A DNA stretch of 64,000 bases from contig PSQN01000008.1 of assembly GCA_002989075.1 (NCBI GenBank), positions 1 to 64,000 on the forward strand, given 5' to 3'. Under the pieces are notes generated by a model. It was given only the letters and a program-made list of their open reading frames with translations, made no database searches and was not told where the DNA came from. The stretch is from Arthonia radiata. Lineage: Eukaryota > Ascomycota > Arthoniomycetes > Arthoniales > Arthoniaceae. Made by a program: the position numbers and the translations under genes. This document shows, piece after piece, positions 55,801 to 64,000 of this stretch (position 1 is the first letter of the stretch; each line of letters starts with the position of its first letter).

Positions 55801-56618
55801 TTGCATCCTGGACATCGCCACTGCCGTGGCATTCCTGTATCACCGGTCCTCCGCGCTTGCTCTGCTGCGTTGGCTTCGGAGTTGTTGGCCCACTGCTTTA
55901 TACAAGATAAGTGGAACACAGTCCAGCACGTTGTGCACGACCATATCTTTGAGTTGCGCACGACCTCTGCAGTGCAAATAGCGCACTCGTATTGTCGATG
56001 ATCAATATCCTCGTGTAATCGTGTAGCGAGGTCGGGCGCTGTCGACTTCGATGCTAGCCTCTTCTTTGGTGTCGGGCGTCTGGAATTGACGACTTTAGGG
56101 TCTTGAGGGTTGGAAAGGTATGTCTTCCCAGGAGCAAAGTCTGGCGCATTTGCTCTCAGGGCGGTTTCGGCTGCGGCAGTATGATCCTGGTGTTGGGTAC
56201 TATTGTTGCTTGAGAGCTGACCTCCAAAAGTTCGACCACCTGGGAGTTCTCGATTTTGCGTCGCATGACCTCCTCTGTTACGATTTCTGCCCCTTGTAGC
56301 TTCTCTGCGTGCTGCTTGCGCATTGTCCGAGTCTCGAGGTTGTGATGGAGTATTGCGACCAGAGGTTGAAGCAGGGGAGGTGGGCAACGAGGCTGGTCTC
56401 AAAGAGGGCGGAATACCTCTGGCAAGCTGCTGATGATCAAGCTGCGTGGGATTATGGGAGGTAGTGTGAGCTCCGCGTCGATTTCGAGGGTGGCGACCCC
56501 CGCGGCCCAGGGTTTGTGGCGGTCGATCTAATTGAGGCGTGGTAGATGCGGGTGCTGCTGTCGTTGCTTGTGTTGCTTGCATGGATGTTTGACTGGCGGC
56601 CAAGCTCGCCATGAACAT
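52878..56618 (-). CDS. FAP1: NF-X1-type zinc finger protein, FAP1-like
   Basis: Single exon, 1,246 residues from ATG 56618 (MFMASLAASQ; a second ATG follows two codons later). A Gln/Thr/Arg-rich N-terminus leads to a RING/PHD-like zinc domain at about 205-275 (CAICTAEVVRNSKIW, then CCxxxFHLSC-type ligands, ending WRCPGC). About nine NF-X1 fingers follow at about 290-830, each of the CGxHxC-x3-CHxGxCxxC kind (for example CGEHTCERDCHEGLCGAC). An R3H-like domain lies near 870-940 (FRVFAADENEKRLRFKPM). The C-terminus is Lys/Glu-rich and acidic. Yeast Fap1 binds FKBP12 and opposes rapamycin; human NFX1 is a transcription factor with E3 activity. The length fits the family. The start is the first ATG after in-frame non-ATG sequence. 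Confidence 0.92.
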   Translation of the reverse strand: MFMASLAASQTSMQATQATTAAPASTTPQLDRPPQTLGRGGRHPRNRRGAHTTSHNPTQLDHQQLARGIPPSLRPASLPTSPASTSGRNTPSQPRDSDNAQAARREATRGRNRNRGGHATQNRELPGGRTFGGQLSSNNSTQHQDHTAAAETALRANAPDFAPGKTYLSNPQDPKVVNSRRPTPKKRLASKSTAPDLATRLHEDIDHRQYECAICTAEVVRNSKIWSCTTCWTVFHLSCIKQWANNSEANAAEQARRTGDTGMPRQWRCPGCNLPQERKPSVHTCWCGKEHDPRSVTGLPPHSCGQTCNKDRKAPKPCPHRCDLLCHAGPCPPCSAMGPRQSCFCGKESSQKKCIETDYQNGWSCGQPCGDMMPCGEHTCERDCHEGLCGACEVRVEARCMCGLEQKDILCCDRDDAQLSKRSHPTSGGEDVEEQWVGRFRCTNECGRTFDCGKHSCHKSCHATNELNVRCPRSPDIVTHCLCGKTPLPDIMSTPRASCEDNIPNCTKLCLKTLPCGHLCQQKCHADECMPCLQSVDIQCRCKRVTATTICHQGLPEPPQCTRVCHITLNCGRHECGERCCPGERKAIERNAAKKKGRPLGSAPRRLGDEFEAEHICTRMCGRTLKCGQHLCQDLCHRGPCGTCREAIFDEISCNCGRTVLQPPLPCGTKPPPCRYECQRTKPCGHPQVKHNCHSDDEPCPSCPFLVEKPCVCGKSTLKNQQCWFSDVRCGKICGKQLKCGIHTCRKTCHRPGECEDAGGRCTQLCGRLKKLCNHPCEDPCHAPYPCKQEKACPHKLLVTCPCQTHKEEVRCGASATSEGSLKKELKCDEECARLERNRKLAVALDIDPATHTDDHIPYSAETLKIFSDKPKWCTEQEREFRVFAADENEKRLRFKPMAAHYRVFLHSLADDFNLDSESMDPEPHRHVAVFKTPRFVSAPMKTLRDAWRIRQTQLREEGRELIANAQAKIDANAKARAAAREPFNGFLLQQPRFALTTDEILAALAGSQSNTTSSQDGPDSNIDFSVQFLPNEDIALVGGFHLQPKDGVDSLLERALVDAKAAYARGLVSQHKLGSSLLLARFDDSLNVTRGEGPDDGASSGGWSQVAAKAAAPRRAPVPSALGAKSGFAVLQTGSGSLVAARNKPQEKKEKKKKERKASVADDWEAELDKEEAALENAIMGSKTQDQAVDTVHESASSDYDENNGTCQSPEGVSVFDDGIDVVNAAEAGNSTDGASGTEKDETIT

Positions 56619-57277
56619 TTCAGCGTAGTGCGTGGACGATTGAACTATGAAATGCGCAGATTGGAGTCTCAAGTACTCCGACAGCAGCAGACAGGAATGT
56701 GGCAATCCAGGCTTTGCTCAGAAAGATGTAAGAAGGTGGAAGAAGTTTGCAGGACTGCAGGACGAGGCGACGCTAGTACGTGACACCACAGCAATCGAAT
56801 GAGGGAGAACAGAAAGGGGATGATTGTCAGTGAAAACGCGTGCGGTGGGATGTGCAGGCAAGACGAAAAGAAAGAGCTTCGAGTGACGTTGCGACGGGGC
56901 CTGAGTCATGCGGTGAGATCGGACGCTTGAAATATCTAGCATGTGATTCCGGGGGCAGAAAAAGTACAGGATAGTCGGAGTTTGGTCATCATCTCGTCGA
57001 TTAGGTCTAGGTACTCGTCAAAGCTCTCTCTACTCATACATCATCCTTCGAAGTGAACACACAACGCCCCCCAACACGCCTGCAATGCCGAAACTCGAAA
57101 CATGAAGCGCTGCAGAAGGGCTATCGTCTGCTTCATCCACCAATCTACCCCTCGGGTGGGCGGTCGTTGCGGAGGACCTTGATATCAATGCAAGCTGTGA
57201 TCGAAAACGTCCTCTGGGCGGTAGCTAGCTCCGCAGGCTCATGATGCGGCTGACCAGCGTCCTTCAGAAGACGGAAA
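56619..57277. other. Intergenic, about 660 bp
   Basis: FAP1 promoter and cyclin 3' flank. No gene recognised. Confidence 0.4.
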
Positions 57278-58674
57278 TTATTGAGCGCTGGGCTCTGTAG
57301 GGCCTTCGGCTTGATCGTCGTGTTTCTGCGCAATGACTTCGCGCGCGTAGAACTCGACGAGCATGGTCCCGTATGCTTCAAGTTCTTCTACTGCGATCGA
57401 AAGACGAAAGTCGTTGAGCAGTAGGAATTGAACTTCCAGGTTATTGAGCTCCGGTAGCGGCAAACCGCCAACCTGTTACAAGTTAGGGGTTTAGTATTTT
57501 GGGCCAGCGGGAGACGGACACGTACCTTTGCATATCTAGAGTTCGTGTAGAACACGTCGGAGAAGAACTTACTGGCGCAAGTGACTCCGGCGATGATTAG
57601 CCTGTGAATGTTGAAACTGTCAACAACGAAGTAGTTGGCGAAGCTATACGGATCGGGCTCTGAGGGTGGTGGTGAAGGATAGTCGGATGTAGCCGCGTCT
57701 CCCGACGCAGGTGGTGGCTCGTTGGCAACTTTGCTGGACGGCCGATCTGCCTCTCGCATATCGCTCGCAAAAGAGCCATGCTGCTGTCGTGAAGTGCGCT
57801 CACTGCCGTCGGCGCTTTGCGTTCGTTGCGAAGTGTTGCTGTCCGGGACTTCGAAGGGGCTGGCAGGGCTCTCGTTGATCTTGTCAGTGATACGGTCGAA
57901 GTAGACCAGCAAACTGAGGAAAACCTCGTACGTGGCGGGGCAATATTTGTGTATTCTAGTCAGGTAGCTCATAATGCTGATCGTTGGGACATTCTTGCCG
58001 TGAAAGGCCAGGACCCCATTCGATAGCGGATTCATCTTTGCAGCATACTCCGGAGACGGTATGTCCTTGTGCAAGCGCTCAGCCTGGTCATCATTTGTGC
58101 TCGTAATCTTCGTGAGGAGACCGGCAACCATCTCAATCACGTCTGTTACGGGCATATCGCTAATCTCATACTGTGGCAGCTCTTGAGTTCTCTCGGCGGG
58201 TATCTGGCCCGTGGCCGCCAAACTTGGTACACTCTTCTCATCTTCAACGAAGCTTTGGATATGGTGTAGATCCTTGATCTTGATGCGCTCGGGTGAAGTC
58301 GGTACAGATCGACTGTGTGCCGAAGAAGTGGACGACTGACCGGCGGATGGAGTCTCGGAGGGTACAGGGGGTTTGGCGGTCGATGAGGCGTCGTGTGCCG
58401 GTTGCGAGGCATGGGGCTCCGCTGTTGCAGCCTCGATCGAGCCATGTTGTTGAGGATCTGAATGTTGTGGCGGACGAGCGGCGGAAGCAGGAGAAACAAC
58501 CGAAGAAGGTGTATGCAGGGAGTGTGAAGACGCTACTGCAGCCGCAGGTGTCGCTGGCGAGGACGTTGTATGATGTGCAGCTTGGTATGCCGGGGCATGG
58601 GGTGTGGCCAGCATACTCGAGCGAGGAAAGTGTGTGGTGTCGTGCGCGACCTCACTGACAATGACGGATCCCAT
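57278..58674 (-). CDS. PHO80: PHO80/PREG-type cyclin (Pho85 partner)
   Basis: Exons 58674-57526 and 57472-57278 with a 53-nt intron (GTACGT donor, CTAAC branch), 447 residues. A Ser/Pro/Ala-rich N-terminus of about 150 residues precedes the cyclin fold: YEISDMPVTDVIEMVAGLL, FHGKNVPTISIMSYLTRIHKYC, and after a Ser-rich insert of about 80 residues, SFNIHRLIIAGVTCASKFFSD, FYTNSRYAKVGGLPLPELN and EVQFLLLNDFRLSI. The split cyclin box with a disordered insert and the YTNSRYAKVGG block are typical of Neurospora PREG and Aspergillus PHO80. With Pho85-type CDK it phosphorylates the phosphate regulator (NUC-1/Pho4) when phosphate is ample. The intron falls exactly within the RYAK/VGG block. Confidence 0.9.
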
Positions 58675-59866
58675 TCTAAGATCCGATCAGGGGGCGAGAG
58701 TCTCGAGTCGACGCGCTATTTCATTCGATGTCAGTAAGTAGTTAATGGTAGGCTCGGCCGAGTGCGAATGCGTTTATAGTTGGGGTTTGTTTGTCGGCGA
58801 CGCGTTGATGCGGAGTATCGCCGAGACGGATAGTTTGATGCAACCCAGAAATGCTGTCGAGCGTAGTGATGCAGCAAGTAGACCAGGAGAGCAGGTAGTA
58901 GGCGATGCGCTGAGACGGGATCGAAGTGGTGGAAAGCAGAGGTTTGGGCAAGGCGCTTGCCTGGGGTGGCTGATAACGAACAGATTGCGAAATGGACACT
59001 GCAGGTGATGGCGAACATCAGCACTCACCTCGGCTGCATTTCGAGACTGCTTATAGATCTCGAATGTGAAATGCTCTCTTTAGTGCGAAGGGGGTTGGAA
59101 GTAGCGGATCAAAAGGGTGGTTGATAGGTAGGGGTTTGAGGAACGAGATATGCCGCGCAAGGTGTTGGGCACCTGTCTGGGATGCGCAATGACGTTGTTT
59201 GTACGGAGTAGCTCACGATCAATATCCTTCATGAGCTGCTGTAGCTGTCTGTGAGCCGCTTTGATTATAGCCAGTGGTTAATCAGCTCTGGAAAACTGAT
59301 CGGTCTATGAGTGGGAGGTGCAGGTGGTGTGTGGTGAACAGCTGCCCGTCTTTCGTTCTCACATGCTCGCGCAAGCAATAATAACGTACGTTGCGGTGAA
59401 AAGCTCCGCGGAGAGAGATTTGACAGTAATAAAATTAGGGGCTGGATGCTTGTCCTTTGGCCTAGACGGGAGCCCTAATCTGCTTTATTAAGCCTTAGCT
59501 CCCATTCGCCGTGAGCGGGCCTCTTCCGATCCCCGGATCCTGCCCGCTTGACATCCGTTCTCAAACCGATCGTATCCATCTGTACATAGCCTGGCGTTCA
59601 GCAGCCCACAGAACTGGTCCCTAACTCCATCCCATCTAGTCTTGATTCACTGGCGAGCATTTTGTAGAGTTGCGCGCAGAATGATGTGTTCCCCTGTGTG
59701 GCTGCCCTGCACTATGAACGCGACGACCTCAGGAACAGGCACATCGCGCTATCAGCATGCACCACTGCCAAATATTGGTTTTCCGGCTTGAGACTCCAAG
59801 ATGGACACGCAGTTTTCTGACGCTGGAAATGCTCGCCAACAGGTATGCACCGGTGAGCGATTCCAT
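58675..59866. other. Intergenic, about 1.2 kb
   Basis: Cyclin promoter and leader, then the 3' flank of the proteasome gene. Short frames on both strands between 58731 and 59028 overlap each other and are not convincing. No RNA gene recognised. Confidence 0.4.
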
Positions 59867-60738
59867 CTATTGTTTGCCTGGCCCTCGGTAGGCCTGATCT
59901 GGAAGATACAGGTGCCGCTGCGCTCCTTTGTTCGTCAAGACCACCATCCGTATCACACCGCCAGAGCTCCCATCCCACTTGATCGCCTCCCGAAGAGCCT
60001 GTTTAACGAAGTTGACGCCCTCATCCTCTGTCATGTTCTCCTTCCAATTCGCATCGCAGAAGCCGTAGATATACGTTGAACCCGAGCCGCCAATTGAGTA
60101 TGATTGTTTGTGAAGGGAACCACCCAGTGGAATCGCATATACCTGACCACCGTGTCTCTGGTCGTATCCAGCGATGATCATGCCTGCACTCAGTTGATCT
60201 TTGTTTCCGTAGCATAACTCTTGGAAGAGGGCTGCCGCTGTCTGCGTGGTTGGGGGCTCGTCATTGGTGATGCCGTATTGGCCAAGATAGAACTGCACAA
60301 TGTCTGCGATTGCTTGCGTATCTGCGGCGGATCCCGACCGGCAACACCATATTGTGTCGTGTACCTGCGTGAGCTTGTCTGTTACCCGGTTCGCAATGTA
60401 TGCACCTGTCGTTGTTCTGCTGTCTGCGCCGAGAATGACCCCGTCTTGGAATGTGATGGCCATGCTATGGGATCTTGTCAGTATGTGAGGCATTCGGAAC
60501 GCGACGAATGGCTTGCGACTTACATTGACGTTCCCAGGTTGACTTCGCCAGACCTGACACAAGGACATTAGAGCGACTCAAAATGTTGGCTAAATTCGCG
60601 TGCTTACTTAAGGTGATTCATGTCAACGTGAATGCCATCTAGTCTGCTTGTCAATCGACAGAGCCCAGGATAGTATCTGGGTGGTTGCATTTACGCACCT
60701 TCGCCCACCACGCCGCGAGGTTGACCGTGGCCTTGCAT
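59867..60738 (-). CDS. PRE3: 20S proteasome beta-1 subunit (PRE3-type, caspase-like)
   Basis: Four exons: 60738-60699 (40 nt), 60638-60608 (31 nt), 60553-60524 (30 nt) and 60464-59867, 232 residues. All phases agree. The short exons encode MQGHGQPRGVVGE, DGIHVDMNHLK and SGEVNLGTSI; the body begins MAITFQDGVILGADSRTTTG. The propeptide is cut before the Thr of LGT-SIMA, giving the catalytic N-terminal Thr. Lys in VTDKLT and the SGSAADTQ helix are conserved. Yeast Pre3 has the same TSIMA start. Role: cleavage after acidic residues in the proteasome core. The three tiny 5' exons are easy to miss; without them the propeptide and catalytic Thr are lost. Confidence 0.92.
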
Positions 60739-61620
60739 TGCTGTGGGTGTAGATGACTATCAAGTGCGAAGCGATGTAGTGATCAGAGAATGTGTAGATG
60801 TCTGGCGTCTGGAAGACTTGATGGCTTGGTCCGTGATGAGATGATGCAAGGAGATGATGCTGGTGAGGCAGCTCAGAACACGAAGCTCTCAGACCGGTTG
60901 CTAGCACGCTAGCATCAGCCTTACGAGGTTTAGAGCCGCATCTTGGCGTGCTGTCATGCGGCAAATGCCGGGCTGCAAGGTGTTGTTCCTGGATCGTGAC
61001 ATGAATCGCTCAAACCCCGAGGAGCCAGGTTCAATACAGACCCCACTTACAGACCAGTTGAGAGAGTGCCACCGACTACCAAACGTCCCGAGATGTGGGG
61101 AGGAGTCGTACTCGTAGGACTCCGGACGTTGGTATACTCCTTTTCGTCAATGCAAGCGCCATCGTCCAGAACGAGATTGCCGACCCAACGGTTTGGCACT
61201 CGGTAGAGCACTTCAAAAGATCTCACCCCGCGCTCCTCCAGACACCGTGTGCTCTTTCAACTCACTTGCCGCATACCATCTTCCCTCGTTCACTCCATCG
61301 CGTCGTACACCTCAGCATAGCTCACGTTCGAGCATTCAGGAAGCACTAGGGGCAGCTGCTTGTCTGTCTCACCTCCAGGAGAGATACCTAGCCCAGACGT
61401 CCCCATTACATCGCTCGCTTTCCCCAAGACAAGTCGTTTTCGCGGGTCAATGTGTGCGACGACATCTGCGCTCAAGCCTTGGAGAGCACGCTCAGCGCCT
61501 TAAAGACGCCTGTCTGCCGCGAACCTGGCTGAAAGAAACGTCAACAGAGCTTCAGCTCGACCGTCGAATTCGAGGCCCGATCCAACGCGCCGTAAACGCA
61601 CGTTCAAGGACAAGCCTAAA
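60739..61620. other. Divergent intergenic region, about 880 bp
   Basis: Promoters of the proteasome and BEM46-type genes. Frames at 61095-61744 overlap the start of the hydrolase and have no family resemblance. Confidence 0.4.
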
Positions 61621-62649
61621 ATGGCTGCATATATCCGCCTCCTGCAATGGCCCTTGGGCATCACGAGCGCGCTCGCAGCGAGCCTGTCAGGTCTCTTGTA
61701 CTGGAAGCAAAACGAACTCATCTATCCACGCAATATACCCATAGGCTCTCGCACAGAAGTACCGAGACCGAGGGACTTTCCGCAGTATGAGTTTCACGAG
61801 TCCTCAGAAGAGCTCAAGCTTCTAACACCGGATGGAGAAGAGATCAGTGCCTTCCTACTGAAGCCGCAACTGAAGAGGCGATATAGCGGGCACAATCCAA
61901 GCGATGTAACTGTCGTCATGTTCCATGGCAATGCAGGCAACATCGGACACAGAATCGATATCGCTGGGTGTTTTCAGCTGTGTATGCCTGCAAATATCCT
62001 CATGGTTGAATACCGAGGCTACGGTCTTAGTACCGGTGTGCCGGATGAGAAGGGTATCAACATCGACGCACAGACAGCGTTGGACTTCGTGCGCAATCGT
62101 GAGGACCTTCGCAATAGCAAAATCGTGATATATGGTCAGAGCATTGGCGGGGCTGTGGCGACCCAACTGGTTGTGGACAATCAACAGCAAGGCGATATCA
62201 AGGCGCTGATATTGGAGAATACGTTTCTTTCCATTCGAAAGCTGATACCATTGTATGTGGACGCGAGGTCGACGTGCTATCAAGACAACTCAAGCTGATG
62301 AACTCTAGCGCCTTTCCACCTGCTAAATACATCGCTCATCTCTGCCACCAGTATTGGAATACAGAAGAGGTATTACCTCGACTAGGATCAAGTATGCCTG
62401 TGCTGTTTCTCAGTGGTGGAAAGGACGAGATCGTCCCGTAAGTGAACTTCCTCTTTAGAGCTCGGCAACCTTGGGCTAACACTGTGTCCCAGACCGATGA
62501 TGATGCGCGCCTTGTATAGTGCCTGCCAAAGCACGGTGAAGGTCTTCAAGCTGTTTCCGGAGGGTGACCACAACGCCACCGTTGCCTGCAAAGGATATTT
62601 CGAGGCCATCGAGGACTTCATGAAGGAGTATGTCATAGACAAGACGTAG
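61621..62649 (+). CDS. bem46: Alpha/beta hydrolase of the BEM46/ABHD13 family
   Basis: Exons 61621-62252, 62309-62437 and 62493-62649 (introns 56 and 55 nt), 305 residues. An N-terminal hydrophobic anchor (ITSALAASLSGLLYW) is followed by the LIYPRN block that marks the family. Core: VVMFHGNAGNIGHR (oxyanion HGN), MVEYRGYGLSTG, nucleophile Ser in GQSIGGAVA, Asp in GGKDEIVPP, and His in EGDHNATV. The hydrolase triad is complete, with the acid and the His on exons 2 and 3. BEM46 proteins sit at the ER/plasma membrane and influence polarity and ascospore germination in Neurospora; the substrate is unknown. Confidence 0.92.
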
Positions 62650-62835
62650 TGAATCATAGGGTTGCGTTCCAAGAACAGGAGGGGGTAATGATTGAGATGT
62701 GTAGCATGATACCTTGGCGTTGGAAGCGGGCGTGATAGACCTGCACGAATATTGAAAGCATAGATTTAATAAACATCTCTCTCGAATTTTCGATTGCAAA
62801 GATTTGGCAGTGACACATTACTTTGGATTTGAATT

Positions 62836-63165
62836 TCAATTGTGGATGCCCCCTAAACCCCTCGATGGTTTCCTTGGTAACAGCGTGTAAACAAGAGCAC
62901 TCATCTGCAGATCTCCACCAATGGTAGGCACGCCAAGCAACGATCTCTTGACACCTCGCTCATGTCGAGGACGCCGTCCGATGCATTCCCTTTTTCCCAC
63001 GCCATTCAACACAGTCAAAACTTCAAGACCCTCTGACAGCGCAGGCGCTTCCTCGCATACCCCGAACTGCTTACACCTCCGAATAATCGCGAGCCATTGA
63101 TCTCCATGCTCGACCGATGAGCACGATCTCTTAAGAATCAAATTGAGAATCAAGACTGCCTTCAT
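62836..63165 (-). CDS. Possible small orphan protein, 109 residues
   Basis: ATG 63165, single frame to 62836. It starts MKAVLILNLILKRSCSSVEH and continues with a balanced, globular-looking composition (QWLAIIRRCKQFGVCEEAPAL). It lies head-to-head with the kinase at 63324, only 158 bp away, and tail-to-tail with the hydrolase gene. No domain recognised. It may be a chance frame in the kinase promoter. Confidence 0.35.
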   Translation of the reverse strand: MKAVLILNLILKRSCSSVEHGDQWLAIIRRCKQFGVCEEAPALSEGLEVLTVLNGVGKRECIGRRPRHERGVKRSLLGVPTIGGDLQMSALVYTLLPRKPSRGLGGIHN

Positions 63166-63323
63166 TCTAATTCCCGAACGCTTGGATCGTTGCTTGCTGT
63201 CTGAACAACAGCTTCGAGTCCAAGCCCGCAGACAACGATAGCCGCAATAAGCAACAAGAACTTGACGATAGTTTCATCGGGCGCCCGCGATTCCTGACCA
63301 AACGCTGGGTGCTACACGCCAGC

Positions 63324-64000
<677 letters not shown>

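Noticed and set aside
61020-61060. tRNA-like GGTTCAATAC element
   Set aside because: No acceptor stem or anticodon arm could be folded around it by eye; no tRNA gene was supported anywhere in the window.
61193-61744. 183-codon frame overlapping the BEM46-type start
   Set aside because: Out of frame with a clearly conserved hydrolase, Arg/Ser-rich, no family resemblance.

Overview
The window reads as nuclear DNA of a filamentous ascomycete (Pezizomycotina). Genes carry 41-97 nt introns with GTAAGT/GTGAGT-type donors, CTAAC/CTGAC-type branch points and CAG/TAG acceptors. Repeats on the left show the strand-symmetric C-to-T/G-to-A decay of repeat-induced point mutation (RIP). The protein set (CYP51, ARPC1, a FHA checkpoint kinase, EAF1 of NuA4, a PREG/PHO80-type cyclin) and my memory of family sequences suggest a dothideomycete near the Mycosphaerellaceae; that placement is inference.

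Layout. 1-8.4 kb is a repeat block. An undamaged 1,409-bp segment (3' portion of the pair outside the window) holds the 5' part of a Cys-motif gene on the minus strand. It is followed by an AT-rich Ty3/gypsy pol fossil with a younger solo LTR inside it, then a RIP-mutated second copy of the same 1,409 bp at a constant offset of 6,211 bp, then a truncated pogo/Fot1-type transposase relic. From 8.7 kb to 22 kb lie an AVT-type amino acid transporter, EAF1/VID21, a MATE-like transporter, a formate/nitrite-family channel and a SAM methyltransferase. 22-29 kb is gene-poor and holds small orphan genes, a pair of diverged paralogues (one interrupted) and a degenerate direct repeat.

29-44 kb is housekeeping again. 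ARPC1 and a U1A/U2B''-type snRNP protein diverge from one short promoter, as do ATG10 (four short exons) and a CHK2/Cds1-type kinase. CYP51, a 4.2-kb gene-free gap and a large SAM+PH polarity protein follow. 44.9-47.8 kb carries three small tandem genes, each with two copies of a His-rich unit of about 38-45 residues that I do not recognise; this is the most likely undescribed family here. A solo-IBR zinc protein and a 21-bp minisatellite follow.

The right end (50.6-64 kb) is conserved: PPWD1-type cyclophilin, NF-X1/FAP1 zinc protein, PHO80-type cyclin, proteasome beta-1, BEM46-type hydrolase and the 5' part of a Ste20/GCK kinase. Apart from the shared divergent promoters I see no metabolic cluster. 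Exon coordinates are hand-derived from reading frame and splice signals.
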